DNA of 64,000 nucleotides from Adiantum capillus-veneris (taxonomy: Eukaryota; Streptophyta; Polypodiopsida; Polypodiales; Pteridaceae). Positions 46,343-60,680 of the stretch are shown here, one piece after another (the stretch's first letter is position 1; every line of letters begins with the position of its first letter). The position numbers were made by a program, and so were the translations under genes. The stretch is taken from contig CM043952.1 in assembly GCA_014529385.2 (NCBI GenBank), forward strand, positions 151,061,057 through 151,125,056, written 5' to 3'. A model generated the notes under the pieces. It worked only from the letters and a program-made list of their open reading frames with translations, was not told where the DNA came from and did no database searches.

Positions 46343-47965
46343 TATAATGGAATTGGCCTATTTAACTTGAGAGTAGCGGAAATTAATGAGATTACTTTTG
46401 AGAAATGACTTTGTGAGCATAGCGGGTGAACATAACTGAAGATAGCAACATAGCAATTGTTAACTTGGCATGAACAATACAACTTTTGCAAGAGAGAGAA
46501 TTTAAAGAACATAACAATAGTTGCGGACCAAATTTATGTGGAGCCGGTCCCCCTTCCAATATGCATTTGTAATACGATTTCTCCCATTAAGAGAGACTTG
46601 TTACAATACAATCTTTGTGTTCCTTGTTACCTAGGTGATGCAATGAAGATGGAAAGCTTCATGCATCACAAGCATAACATAAACTTGAAGAAAGCTTTAA
46701 CTATCCCAAGCCTAAGTCCCAAGACCTCAAACACCTTCGAAGGTGCAAAGAGCTAGCAGGGAATGAGGGTAGGGAAGAGGAAGAAGAAACATTTCATAGG
46801 AGGAAGAATTAGTTCCTCACTTATCATAACTCTTCTTGCTAGCATACATAATAGCATAGTAATGAATAAGAAGGAGATGGAAATATTAAGCATTGAAGCA
46901 TGGCTCTTGGTTGGATTTGCACTCCATAGCCAAGAGTGTTGGTGTAGGCTCTCAATCTCTACTTGCTTGGAGAAGGAGAGGGAGCTCTTGCACTTTGCAT
47001 AGCACACAATGAGAGTGTTTGTGAGTGTTGTGGGAGAGTATACCCCCTAAGAAACCCCCTCGATTTCTTGGGTCGACCCCCCCTTGTAGCTCATGCTTGA
47101 AGCTCGTTGGACCCCTCCAGAACTAGCCAATCACAAGCAGGAGGCATTACAAGCAGCACGGGTAGCCTTGGGACAAGTGTCCCTCTTTCCCCTTTGAGAG
47201 AGAGGACTTGATAAATGCAAAATCAATTAATTAAATCTCCTAAATGGTCATTGGACCCCTTGGGTGGCCAACCAAGAGGCTTCAGGCACACCATGAGGGC
47301 AACATGAGGAGGAACTTGACAAGTGTCCCTTTTGCTTTCTTTGTACCATGCATGCCTTGTGTGAGTGTGTGGGTGTTCTCTCTCATCCCCCCTCATGTAG
47401 GGCTCGCCCCCTCCTTGTAGGGATTGAATATTTGACTTTTTGACACCTCAAGCCCCTCATGCATAGGCCCAATTCCCACCACAAGCTTGGCCCTTAAGAA
47501 CTTTAAGCTTGGGCTGGGTTCTCACCTCAAGTACAACCCTAGCATCTCAAGCATGTGAAGCACCTCAAGCATCTCAATCATCAAGCACCTCAAGCACATC
47601 AATCATCAAGCACCTCAAGCACATTAGTCATCAAGCATGACAAGCACCTCGAGCTGGGTCGGGTTCCCGCCTCAATCTCAGCCCTAGCTTACCTAAGGTC
47701 AAAGGACTTTAGTACACACATTATTGGAGGTCTTCAATGAAGCTAACCCTAAGGTCTTATGCTCCATTGGTTAACCTTGCTCTTTGACAGATTATATCTC
47801 ATTTGGGTCCCTTTACCATTGGCCCCGTGTTGAGATATCTTTAAGCACATGTCTATATCTTAACCCTTGTTTTCGTTTATTCTCCCACATTAAGTGATCA
47901 GTTTAATATGAGAAAATAATTTGGGTTGGTTAGATATTAGATATTAGATATTAGATTTTATGACA
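46343..47965 (-). repeat. 3' LTR of the full chromovirus
   Basis: 1,623 bp; sense strand begins TGTCATAAAATC. The internal end has mutated to TATAATGG in place of TGTAATGG. It contains a minisatellite of CAAGCACCTCAAGCAC-type units at about 47,550-47,655. Confidence 0.93.
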
Positions 47966-48243
47966 TTACCTCTCTCTTGAAATTATAGTCGTCCTCGACT
48001 ATGAGGTAGAAGATATAAAGGCTTAGTCATTAGTCAATTTTACTTAGCGGGTAGAGGATCCTTTTTTACCCTACAACATCTTTCCAAGATGGATGACTAA
48101 TCCATTTGGTGCTTGGGAGACATAGCTGCCTCAAGCATGTCTTCTCTTTGGTCCATTTCATTCTCCCAAAGTAGAGTCACAAATTCTACTTGGTGTTTGA
48201 GAGACATCGTCATCACAAACATGATTCTAAGCATGTATACTAG

Positions 48244-51104
48244 TTAAATTTGTGCACAATTAAAAAGAGGACTAGTCTTATAAGACAAAACATCAGTCAA
48301 TTGAAGGAAATTTGTACATTTGCTTAATGTAGCATTGTAATCATTGACAAGGTTCATACTATCCTTAAAATGTACTCCTTGCATATATCTAGCATCTTCA
48401 AAAGGATAATTTTTGAACTTAATAAGATACCGTCGGATAATCTTACCATGTCGTAGTACCTTGTCTTCATGCCGAAGGATAGCTTCAGGTTGTAGCACCT
48501 CTTCTTGGTCTTCAACTTCGGGAGGTCTTCAATAGTTGGTTCACTTGGTGGCTCTCCTTTGTAGGGCTTAAGTAGGCTTGCATGAAAGGCATTATGTATG
48601 AGCCAATGGTTGGGCAACTTGAGTTGATAAGCCATCTCATTGATGGGCTTCAAGATTTGGAAAGGACCATAGTATCTTTTTGCTAGTTTACCATAATACT
48701 TTTGATGTCCCGTAGGATTTTTGCCCGTCGTTTGCCTTAATCGAGCCTTAGGAAACTTGAGTAAGACCCTATCATTTTCTTTGAACATTAAGGCCCTTCT
48801 GTGCTTATTAGCAACAGCTTTTTTCCTTTGTTGAGAGATGGATATAGCCTCCTTAATCTTTTGAAAAGATTCTTGTAGGTCACGGCTATACTCATCGGCG
48901 GCGAAGATCTTCCCATGTACTTTGAGTAGCAAGGGACTTTTATGTCTTCCCTCAATGATCTCAAAAGGTGCTTTTCTCGTAGAAGTATGCACAGTATTAT
49001 TGTAGGCATACTCTACAAGAGGTAAGTACTTTTCCCATTGTGAGCGTTGATCTATTTCTGTAACATAAGTCTTGAGTAGATCGAGTATCGTAAGATTGGC
49101 TATCTCACTTTGGCCATCCGTTTGTGGGTGATAAGCCGAAGAGAAATTCAATCTTGTTCCTAGATTTTCAAAAAGACTTCTCCAGAAATTACTGGTCATT
49201 CTAGGATCTCTGTCTGACACAATGGATGTAGGTAATCCATGGTATTTGAAAATCAGTGATATGAAGAGAGTTGCCATTTGATGTGCCTTAATAGTCTTTT
49301 TAACAGGAATAAAATGTGCTTGCTTGCTAAACCTGTCGATTATTGTCCATATTCTCGTACTCCCATGGATAGACTTGGGTAATCCAAAGATGAAATCCAT
49401 GGATATACTCTCCCATGGTGAATTTGGGATAGGCAATGGTTGGAGTAATTGAGGTTGCTTCCCTCTATCATATTTGGTCTTTTGGCATACTACACATTTC
49501 AAAACATACTCTTTTATGTACACTTTCATGGTAGGCCAGTAGAAATATGTCTCTACTCCTCGGAGAGTAGGTTGAATACCTCTATGCCCCGCATATGGAG
49601 GAGCATGGTATTCATACATAACTTTCTCACGAACGGAATGTGTAACACATAGCCTATTGCCGTGGAGAAGATAACCATCCTGCAAGGTGAACGGTTCCTC
49701 TTTCTTCCCTAAAGCAAGGTTTGACATTATGTCTCTATAGTCAGGGTCAGTAGCATACTCATTTATCATAGAAGATAGATCATTGTGAGTAGCTATAGAC
49801 ACCACATTAACTTTTGGTCGTCGTGAAAGCGCATCGGCCACTTAATGTGCTTACCAGCAATGTGAGCAATATGAAAACTAAATTGCGAAAGAAAATTTCC
49901 CCACCTCATTTGTTTGTCGGAAAGCTTGGTTTGCGTCAGAAATACTTGAGACTTTGGTGATCGGTTTGTAGAATGTATGGTGTCCCCAATAAGTAGTGCT
50001 TCCATGTGTCCAGGGCATGTAGAATAGCTAAAAGCTCTTTCTCATAAATGCCCAAGGCTCGTTCATCAGTATTGAGCCTTCGACTCTCATATGCTATGGC
50101 ATGCCCTTCTTGAAGAAAAACATTGGACCTTAAATGGCTTTGAGAGATCTGGAAGTACGAGGACTGGTTGGGAAGTAAGCTTCTCTTTGAGCTTATCAAA
50201 ATCATTTTTCTCCTTAGCAGTCCATACATACTTAACGTTCTTTTTAGTTAAGTCGTGTAGTGGTCCTGCTACTTGAGAGAATTTTTCTATGAAGCATCTA
50301 TAGTATGCACACATACCAATAAAATCTTCTTAGCTCATGTAGATTCCTTGGGTTAGGCCATGCTTTTATTACCTCTAACTTTGATGGATCCATACGGATA
50401 CCATCTTCAGAGATAATATGAGCTAAGTATTGAATCTCTTGAAGGAAAAATTTCACTTTTCTTTTGGTTGAAAAAAATCTTACTCTCCCTCAATGCTTGA
50501 AAAATCACTTGGAGATGTTGCTTATGTTCCTCCAAAGATTTGGAGTAGATGATGATATCATCAAAGAACACTCCAGTGAATTTACGATAAGGTCTAAAAA
50601 TACTCTCCATTAGACGATTGAACGTTGCTGGTGCATTAGTCAAGCCGAAAGGCATGACTAGATATTCATAAATACCAAACATTTTGCAAAACATGGTCTT
50701 TAGGATGTCTTCATCCACTATCCTTATTTGATGATACCCACTCTTAAGGTCAATCCTACTAAAGTAGGTAGAGCCTTGTAGCTTATCTCATAGAAAGTTC
50801 TACCCGAGGCACGGGAAATCTGTTTTTGATAGTGATATGGTTTAGCTCGATAGTCCACACACATACAGTATGTACCATCTTTCTTTTGCACTAAAAGGGC
50901 TGGAGAACAAAAGGGAGAGGAATTAGGCCTCACCATACCTTTGTCTACCAATTCCTGTACTTGCCTCATGATCACCTCTTGTTGAGCTTGTGAGACTCGA
51001 TAAGGAGGCTTGTTAGGCGGTGAGCTTCCTGGAAGGAGCTCATTGCGATGGTCATCATCCCCTCGTTTTGGAGGTAAGTCTATAGGGATATCATCAATGA
51101 ACAC
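48244..51104 (-). pseudogene. Chromovirus pol: RT, RNase H, integrase, chromodomain
   Basis: RT begins about 51,104 with KKDGTYCMCVDYRA and continues with MPFGLTNAPATFNRLM and the catalytic VFFDDIIIYSKS near 50,573-50,550. RNase H lies at 50,230-49,940 (KELLAILHALDTWKHYL). Integrase is largely open from 49,841: zinc-binding HAPPYAGH and CVVC, first Asp in SMDFIFGLP (~49,395), second in VSDRDPRM (~49,215), Glu in DGQSEIANL (~49,110), and a GPF/Y-type module KRYYGPFQIL. A frameshift near 48,510 puts the chromodomain (HEDKVLRHGKIIRRYLIKF, NYPFEDARYMQG) into another frame, ending at 48,244. Other breaks occur near 50,720, 50,400, 50,130 and 49,830. Confidence 0.92.
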
Positions 51105-51105
51105 A

Positions 51106-53068
51106 TCATGGAATCCTTTTAGGAAAATTGGACAAGTCTAACTCTTCTTGATTCTTATCATTTAGATTTGATGAAACATTAGGATCTTTTAGAGACTCTT
51201 TGACAAAAATCATGTTCGTAGAAACTGAGCTCTTCATTGACTTATCGAAAGCAAGAGGATTTACAAGTGGAATAGTGCGACCATGCTCACTAGCATCTAT
51301 ATACATGTTCTTTCCCTCGTAGGTGAAGTAGATTCTACTTTCACGGAACTTCATATTGGCAACCATGTGATCAAACCATGGCGCCCCTAGGATAGCATCC
51401 TCATGTTGGAGAGGAGAGATGAAGAATTATTGTTTGTCAATATAGCTTTGGACATGAAGCCTCAACTTCCCAATTAAGGGAGTAATGGAGGCTTACTGTC
51501 CTTTGAAAGCTGCATCAACCATTACCATATCTCCCATCTCGAAGGCTTGAATGCCCAACTTGGTGGCCAACTCTGTTGATATGAAGTTGTGAGTAGAGCC
51601 AGGGTCAAACAAGATGAAGGAGTCATGCTCTCTTACCTTTCCCCAAGCATAGGAAAGTGATGATCCTTTGCAATGAGCATCCTCTTTTGGAGCTTTGATG
51701 GTGGAAGCCCTAGGAGTCTGATTGCAAGTATTCTTCCTGGGGCAAGAACGATATCCATGTCCTTGCTCCCCACACTTGAAACACTTATGGTCCTTGCGAA
51801 AAGCTTCAAGCTCTTCAGGAGAGAGTTTGTTTTTGCCTTTGTAAACTCCCTTCTCCTTGGACCGATTGTTGTTGTTGTTGGTAGTGCCTTGGGAAGAATT
51901 TTGAACATTGGTTTTCCCCTTTGCATCATTTTTGTCTTTGTTTTCCATGGGCTTGACATTCCGTCTAGCCCCTTGATGGAAATTTATGCGTGAAGCAACC
52001 ATGGTGTGATGGATTATTTCACTAATAGTACCAGGTCATTGAGAGTTGATGTATTTGGCCATCTCTTCAGGTAATCCCGCACAAAATTGCTGCCTTTGCT
52101 TGGCAAAGTCTATCTTTTGAAAGACAATAGCCTTGAGATGTAAATCCCAAAACTTGTCTACATACTTGTGGATAGACTCATGAGAAAGAAGCTTCCAGCT
52201 GCACCATTCGGTAAGCACTTTGTCCTTTGCATCGCTTGCAAGGAATTGCTTCATGATGGAAACTCGTAGAGTTTTCCATGTCTTTGGGCCTTCGCTGCTG
52301 CCACGAAGACTAGCCCACCGTTGACGGGCTGATTTTTGGAAGTGCATAGCTACATGGCGTAGCTTGGAGGACTCCATAAAGCCCTCATCTCCAAAGGCCA
52401 CATCAAATTGTTGGATGAAGGCCAACACTTTGTCGCTAGCACCAAAGGTGCCATCATAGGTGAGAAAAAAGATACTTTTTCCTCTCTCCTAGAATTTCTT
52501 TAGCTTTTGTGACCTTCGCCATGTAGGAAATGATTTGCGATGTCCTCCCCTCTTGTATTCTCTAGGAGAATAGCCATAGCTTTTGTTGGAAGAGGAGGAA
52601 GGTGAAGAAGAAGGAGAAGATGGTGACCTCTTCCTAGCCTTTTTCTTCCTTTGTTTTCTCTCTTCCCTTTTCAGAGTGACGAGGAGAAGGACTATGTGTT
52701 GATCTTTTCCTCTTGGGAGGAGTGGGCGGTCATCTAAACTGCCATCTTCGTGGAGCCACATCTTCATAGGAACTTAAACTTTCATTGATTTCTTACTCTT
52801 TGGATTCCTCCTCTCGAATGGGAGAGAGTCTTATTTTGGGGGTCTCTTCAAGAGGCCTCCTAAGATCTCTCTCCTCTTGGAGAGGAAGGGGAATTCCACA
52901 AGCACAAAGTTGTTGAGTAACTTCGGCTTGCAAAGCAAGGTTGACCATAGATTGCTGCAACCTAGTGATGAGGTAATTCACAAACATAGGAGCATCATCA
53001 TTAGCACCTTCATGTACAAAATCAAAGCTATGAATGTTCATTCTACTCTCTTGATTATTGTCAGCCAT
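51106..53068 (-). pseudogene. Chromovirus gag and protease
   Basis: Gag starts at 53,068 (MADNNQESRMNIHSF). A basic, Ser-rich tract lies near 52,600. The capsid-like retrotransposon gag domain is at 52,428-52,036 (ESSKLRHVAMHFQKSARQRW). A CCHC knuckle CFKCGEQGHGYRSC is near 51,780. The aspartic protease core FDPGSTHNFIS near 51,610 has Pro in place of Ser or Thr after the catalytic Asp. Stops separate the blocks at about 52,790, 52,485, 52,035 and 51,490. Confidence 0.9.
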
Positions 53069-53470
53069 GTTAACAAAATTTACGTATGTACTTAGTGTAT
53101 GATTTGGCAATTCAAAACCTTAGTTGCGAATCCTCTTAGACTTTGAGAATTGGCTCTTAAGTATCTACATCCATGGCTCAAAGTGGTTAACTATAGAGAG
53201 TAGAGGAGTAGGTCTAACATAGCAGAGTTGCCGAGGGCTAGCTTCTTTCGAACTTCTTATGGCTCAATAATGGTAAAGCAGTAAGGCAAGTCTAAACAGA
53301 CTCCATTATTAAGTCCAAAGCTCCCGAGGTGTGCACCATATCACACATAGTGGACTCAACAAAACCGATAATAGATCCCAGTTCCACTTACCCTAATATA
53401 ATTAACAACATCAACCATTTATAGGCTACTTAAGAACCTCTCTTATTAAGCAAGAAAAGAGAAACCAAAT

Positions 53471-53482
53471 GCTCTGATACCA
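53471..53482 (-). promoter_or_regulatory. Primer binding site of the full chromovirus
   Basis: Minus-strand TGGTATCAGAGC, complementary to initiator-Met tRNA, one base inside the 5' LTR end. Confidence 0.92.
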
Positions 53483-53483
53483 A

Positions 53484-55072
53484 TGTAATGGAATTGGCCT
53501 GTTTAACTTGAGAGTAGCGGAAATTAATGAGAGTACTTTTGAGAAATGACTTTGTGAGCATAGCGGGTGACATAATTGAAGATAGCAACATAATCATAGA
53601 AATTTGTTAACTTGGCATGAACAATACTTTTGCAAGTGAGAGAATTTAGAGAACATGACAATAGTTGAGGACCAGATTTATGTGGAACCGGTCCCCCCTC
53701 TAATAGGCATTTGTATTATGATTTCTCGCATTAAGAGAGACTTGTTACAATACAATCTTTGTGTTCCTTGTTACCTAGGTGATGCAATGAAGATGGGAAG
53801 CTTCATGCATCACAATCATAACATAAACTTGAAGAAAGCTTTAACTATCCCAAGCCTCAGTCCCAAGACCTCAAACACCTTTGAAGGTGGAGAGAGCTAG
53901 CAAGGAATGAGGGTAGGGAAGAGGAAGAAGAAACATTTCATACGAGGAAAAATAAGTTCCTCACTTATCATAACTCTTCTTGCTAGCATACATAATATCA
54001 TAGTAATGAATAAGAAGGAGATGGCAAGCTTAAGCATTGAAGCATGGCTCTTGGTTGCATTTGCACTCCATAGCCAAGAGTGTTGGTGTAGGCTCTCAAC
54101 CTCTACTTGCTTGGAGAAGGAGAGGGAGCTCTTGCACTTTGCATAGCACACAATGAGAGTGTTTGTGACGGTTGTGGGTGAGTATATCCCCTAAGAAACC
54201 CCCTAGCTTGCTTGGGTCAACCCCCCCTTGTAGCTCATGCTTGAAGCTCGTTGGACCCCTCCCGGCCTAGCCAATCACAAGCAGGAGGCATTACAAGCAG
54301 CAAGGGTAGCCTTGGGACAAGTGTCCCCCTTTCCCCTTTGAGAGAGAGGACTTGATAAATGCAAAATCAATTAATTAAATCTCCTAAATTGTCATTGGAC
54401 CCCTTGGGTGGCCAACCAATAGGCTTCAGGCACGCAATGAGGGAAACATGAGGAGGAACTTGACAAGTGTCCCTTTTGCTTTCTTTGTACCATGCATGCC
54501 TTGTGTGAGTGTGTGGGTGTTCTCTCTCATCCCCCCCCTCCTTGTAGGGATTGAATATTTGACTTTTTGACACCTCAAGCCCCTCATGCATAGGCCCAGT
54601 TCCCACCACAAGCTTGGCCCTTAAACACTTTAAGCTTGGGCTGGGTTCTCACCTCAAGTACAACCCTAGCATCTCAAGCATGTAAAGCACCTCAAGCATC
54701 TCAAGCACCTCAATCATAAAGCACCTTAAGCACATTAGTCATCAAGCAGGACAAGCATCTCGAGCTGGGTCGGGTTCCCGCCTCAAGCTCATCAGCCCTA
54801 GCTTACCTAAGGTCAAAGGACTTTTACACACATTATTGGAGGTCTTCAATGAAGCTAACCCTAAGGTCTTATGCTCCATTGGTTAGCCTTGCTCTTTGAC
54901 AGATTATCTCTCATTTGGGCCCCTTTACCATTGGCCCCGTGTTGAGATAAATCTATAAGCACATGTCTATATCTTAACCCTTGTTCCCGTTTATTCTCCC
55001 ACATTAAGTGATCAGTTTAATATGAGAAAATCATTTGGGTTGGTTAGATATTAGATATTAGCTTTTATGACA
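53484..55072 (-). repeat. 5' LTR of the full chromovirus
   Basis: 1,589 bp partner of 46,343-47,965; highly similar by eye, with small indels, several in the minisatellite (54,670-54,775) and in the ATTAGAT repeat near the end. Confidence 0.93.
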
Positions 55073-56064
55073 TTAGAGCTACATACCTTACAAACTTAAG
55101 AGTGGGCAGCCAATCAAAAAATTTAGCATACTTAAAAGAAACTAACAGATATCCGAGTAATATGACAACAGTATACAATTCTTATGATCAATACACATGA
55201 GTTCGTAGGTATATCAAACATTCTAATGATCAATAAAAGTGAATATTTCAAAAATTTAGCACTACCATCATATACAATGTTCTATAATGTTGAAGCTGCA
55301 ATCCTTCCACTTCAAGTCGTGTACATTGGACTTAGATCAATCCAAAAAACTGCATAAAGTAGTTTAAACTTGACTTTTGCACTAGTCCTAAACTCCTTCC
55401 TTGTGAACAAAGCAAATGCTACATAATTTTGTCTTTTGGCCAAAAACTCCTTCGATGCATCCTCAATAGCGATGATTGTTTGTATTTGTATTTGACTACA
55501 TAAACAAGGCAGCCTCTTATTAAAAATTGCAAGTACATGTCACAAAGAGTACACATGTTTGAAACATCAATCACTACCTACCATTGACACTAGGTCTGAT
55601 CATTTCATAAATTGAAACTTCTATTTACAAATCAAAACAAGTGATAAAATAATAATAGAACTTTTCATTACTCAATTTTGGATTCGATAATGATAAATTA
55701 ACACCACCGCAATGTTGTTAAAGACCAGAACTGAATGCTCACATTGGGATGACTCTGTCTAGATAACATTGATGCGGCTAAAGCCTTTGCTATAGGGCTT
55801 TTCCCGTCCAAAACTGCGGCAAGCACAAATAGAAATGAGCCCCTAGCTGCAAACAAGGCACATGATCTTGTAAAAGAGACTGGCTACCAACACTATTCTG
55901 CTCATCTCCTCATTCATCACCCCTCCCATCCCACATTGCCAAACCATCATTTCTCAGTAGCCATCCACAATGCTTGCAGTTTCCAGCAGCTTTTACTCTA
56001 GAGTAACGAGGCCAACATCATCCCCATCGCATGCTTTGGAGATTAGGCGGCGCTTGGTTAGAAA

Positions 56065-56125
<61 letters not shown>

Positions 56126-56638
56126 AGCGAGGGTATCTTGCAAGCAGACTCACATATTACATATGGAGGAAGGAGCCAACTTGCATGAGATTGGTGGATT
56201 GGGAGGACGACTAGCTCACATGAGATTGGTGGATTGGGAGGCCGGCTGAGAAAAATTTCAAAAGATCCTTTGGGTGGAAGTCAAAGAGGCACATGTAGAC
56301 GAACGAATGCAAAGAGGAATTTGTAGGCCATGGAGAGCAACCCTCTTCGATAGAACTATCGAGTAATGTGCACATTGAGCTACATGAATGCTTTAGCTGA
56401 GTAATTCCAATGATATGAGCTAAAGAGTCGCCACTATTTGCAAAGCTTTTGACTATTTACATAGTTGTGCGATGCTTTCACTCTCCATCTGTGTTTGGCT
56501 TCTTCTCACTTTCAACTACTTCTTCCTTGCCATGCTTTTTGCCTTAGTGGACTCAACTTACGTGACCCTCTCACCTCACTCGACAAGACTCCATTGTAAA
56601 ATTCATCAAGATCTGGAATCCTCATTTGACAAAGGAAG

Positions 56639-56774
<136 letters not shown>

Positions 56775-56930
56775 GCTTATTAGTGGAAATGTGGGGGATC
56801 TTGAGAGCTGAGGGCGAGGGCAATGAAAAATCTAGGTCCAAGTGCTACCACCATGATTGCTCACTACTTATACAATTCCATTACAAGAGTGACTCACAAT
56901 GATTGGAGAATCTGACCCCTTGTTATCTCT

Positions 56931-56979
<49 letters not shown>

Positions 56980-57789
56980 TTCCTCTATATCTTTCTTCAA
57001 TTGCATAAGGAAATGGTAGCTCTAATGTGTGTGTGTGTGTAGTAAAACTTTGTGGTCTATTGGCATTGTTCAAATGATGCTAAAATAAGTTAATTGATTC
57101 TTCTTCTTCTCTCCAAGTCTTTTAGCAAGTCACAATCAGATACACTTAGTTCATATGGCGAAGGAGGCTACAGAGATCAAGTGGGACCAAAATCAATAGG
57201 TCCACAATAGTTCTCAACATACAAATTATGGAAATAGGAGACTTGGAGTTGTGATTCAAACTGATAGGTGTAAGCCAGGAGCATGCTTGATGATGTGCAC
57301 TTGACCCCCATCAAGTCTGCATGCGTTGTGCCTAAACGTTGAGTTTGGTGGCTTCCTTGCACTCTTGAGCCCTTTTTTGGGGGGGAAGAGACCACCCCTT
57401 TGGAAACTCAAAAGCAATTGACAACGGTCAATGGTGATCAGGGCTTTCCGAAAGTAATATGTTGTTCAAATTTTTGCAACACCGTCCTAAGAGCAAGTTG
57501 CACCACATTTACAATGGGACTTCTATTTGGAAATGATAGGCATGGCCATCGTCACCCACACACTGCATTGTTGGCAGTGAGTGAAACAATATGGTGGTAG
57601 GGTAGGTATGGGTCTGGTACAACAACATGGTGTGGTGGGGCCAAACATACTCTATTGATGACATATAAGAGTTGGCTTAAATTTCTTGCTATGTCTAAAC
57701 CAAAGGATTCACTAAGTTTTCCATGCTGCTAAGTCTTCTAGAAGATTCTATGCAGCAATGTTTTCTAGAGGAATCTTGGGCGTTTGATG

Positions 57790-57895
<106 letters not shown>

Positions 57896-58346
57896 TACAC
57901 AAATCCAACAAAGATTGTACAAAATCATAGCTACTTTTTCCTCTGTATTGTTCTCCTCACATCTATTTGTTCCAATAATGGTGAGCCCTTTTCAAGCTTG
58001 CCGTGTGATGCTAAGAAAACCTTTGAGTTTTTTGAGCTTCCTAGCGCAATGTGTGGGAGATGAACATGGACTCGCGTGGAGGAGAGTTAGAGGCGAATAA
58101 GGGGTGCAAGGGCTTGAATAGTCGAGAGAGACATAGAGAGAACTTGCTAGAGGTCTATCATCCAAAACCAAGAGCTAAGAGAGAAAGACTGTAGAGCAGG
58201 CACTATCACACGCATGCTCACACACACATAGAGTTTTGTTCTTTTCTAGATTGCACCATTTGGGAATTGTCGTGAGAGCGAGAGGCAAAACTCCGACGAG
58301 TCAAAATGGGTAGCAATGAAGCCATTCCAATCTAGTGAGTGTAAGG

Positions 58347-58456
<110 letters not shown>

Positions 58457-59069
58457 ATAATATGCAAATGCACTCATGAGAAATCAACAACGGAGATAAA
58501 ACCTCTGAATGATACATACATGGAGGCCTATAATCTAGAAGCTGTAGAATATACCTCTGATTCTCAAGGTTAGATATGGAAAAAATATGCTAGAGCTCTT
58601 TTCCTTTTCATAAATTCAAAGGATCATGAAATTTTTAAGAACTAGAATCACACTCTCACGACATACAAAATTTGAAGTTTACTCTGAACCATGAGTTTTG
58701 GTATAGTCATAAACAGCGAGTTTTAGGTTTTCTCACAACTCGGTGCTACTACCGAGCTACTCCCATGCCGGATTTTTGGTTTCAAAACGCTAGAGTTTTT
58801 GGTATAGTCTAGTTAACCTCGAGTTTAAGTTTACCCGTTAATCTCATGAGAGTGGAACACAAAGACTTGGGGCCTCAAACTAGGAAGGTCCTACCTCCAA
58901 CCATGTTACTTGCCGGGACAATGTCTAATCCCATCATCAGTAGAAAAATATATCATGTGGGGCTTATAGCAAATTTTTTCATCATATATAGTAGATTTCA
59001 TGCATAATTGTGTGAATAGCCACTAATCAAGATAAAATAGAATAAAGGCTACTGGATTTTGATAAGGCT

Positions 59070-60666
59070 TGTCATAATAACTAATACCTAATTCTCCTAA
59101 ATGATTTTCTCATGTAAACTGATCATTTAATATGGGGAAGTACCAGGGGAGAAAAAGCTAGAACATTGGTTAAGCTGGCAGACCGGCCACAATAGGGATC
59201 CAAAGGAGGGAACACAGGGATCCAAAGGGGGGGCCATCTGCAAAAGAGCAATGTGCAACAATGGGCTTTAAAGACCCTAAGGTTCAGCCCATTAAGACTT
59301 CCAAAATGCTTAGGTTCCAAAATTCAAAGGTTGTATCCAATGGGCAAATCTTAGGGAAATTGGATGCTTTGTGAGTGTACGCAGAAGTCTTCAAGACTCC
59401 TACGTAGGAGGGGACGAGCCCTCTAAGTAGGGGACGAGAGAGAAAGACACACACACACACACACACTCATAGGCTCCCTTTACACAAAGGGAATAGGGGA
59501 CACATGTCAACTCCCTAGCCTAGTTTGCCCACAAGGTGCACTCAAATCCTATTGGATGGCCATAGAGGTGGATCAATGAGAATTAGGCTAGAGTAATCTA
59601 ATTTAATTCATTTAAAAACACTTAATAAGAGAACCAATAAGAATTATGCTATTTAGAAGACTATTGGACAGTCTCCCAAGGGGTCCAATGAGCATTGAGC
59701 AGCCCAATGGCTTGCCTGCTTCCTATTGGCCAGAACACAAAGGGGTCCAATGAGAGTTTAGTTGCATTATTTAATTATCTAAAGCTCTCACAAAAGGGGA
59801 AAGGGGGACACATGTCACAAAGCTATTACTTATGCTTCTCAATTATGATTGGCTAAGCTTGGAGAGGTCCAATGGGAAGTCAGCAAGAGGATTTAGCAAG
59901 AAAGGTCGACCAAGATGAGAGAGGGGGATGATTTGTGAAGGCATTATCACACACACACTCACACAATCTCATGTGTGAAGCAAGAAAACTCTCTCTCTCC
60001 TTCTCAAGCTTTAATGGAAAGCTCATCATCTACTCCAAGCTTGTGAGAAGGGAGGCCTATACCAACAACTCTTGGCTTTGTGATGCAAATCCAACCAAGA
60101 GCCAAGCTTCAATGCATGCTCATCTCCTCTACCATGCTAATTACTAAGCTATGCTAAGCTTTTATGAGTGATTATGTAAGGAGATATACTTATTTCTCGT
60201 AAGACTACTCCTTCTTCCTCTCAATCTACTCTCATACCCCGTTAGCTCTCACCATCTTCGAAGGTATGTGAGGTCTTGGGTCTGAGATGGTGAGGGAATT
60301 GATGTGTTTTATAAGTGTTTGCTTAGTGCTTGAAGTTTCCATCTTCATTACACTAGCTAGTTATTGAAGAAACACAAAGAATTGTATTGTAAAATGTCTC
60401 TCTTGATGGGGGAAACCTATAATACAAAGCCTTTTGGAGGGGGGACCGGATCCATGTAAATCCGGTCCTCAACTATTGTCAATAGCTTAATTTCTCTCTC
60501 TTTTGAAGTATTGTTCATGCCTATCTAACTAGGTCTTATGCTTTTTTGTTGCTCTCTCCATCCAAGCACTCCTGTTGTGCTCATTAGGAATCTATTCTAA
60601 TGGAATGCTCATTATGTTTATGCTATTTTCCGCTACACACAAGTTACTAGGCCATTAAATGTTACA
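59070..60666 (+). repeat. 5' LTR of the deleted chromovirus
   Basis: 1,597 bp, from TGTCATAATAAC to TTACA. It diverges clearly from the other family LTRs and lacks the long AAGCACCTCAAGCAC minisatellite, so it represents a subfamily. Confidence 0.88.
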
Positions 60667-60667
60667 T

Positions 60668-60680
60668 TGGTATCAGAGCA
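60668..60680 (+). promoter_or_regulatory. Primer binding site of the deleted chromovirus
   Basis: TGGTATCAGAGCA, complementary to initiator-Met tRNA. Confidence 0.92.

Larger units (their letters stand above)
46343..55072 (-). mobile_element. Full-structure chromovirus (Ty3/Gypsy with chromodomain)
   Basis: 8.7 kb element with 5' LTR 53,484-55,072, primer site 53,471-53,482, gag-protease 53,068-51,106, RT-RNase H-integrase-chromodomain 51,104-48,244, a purine tract (AGAGAGAGGTAA) just before the 3' LTR, and 3' LTR 46,343-47,965. It has a perfect 5 bp target duplication, TTAGA at 46,338-46,342 and 55,073-55,077. RT before integrase and the C-terminal chromodomain define it as a chromovirus; I cannot fix the subclade. 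Coding frames are interrupted, so it is structurally complete but not autonomous. Confidence 0.94.
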
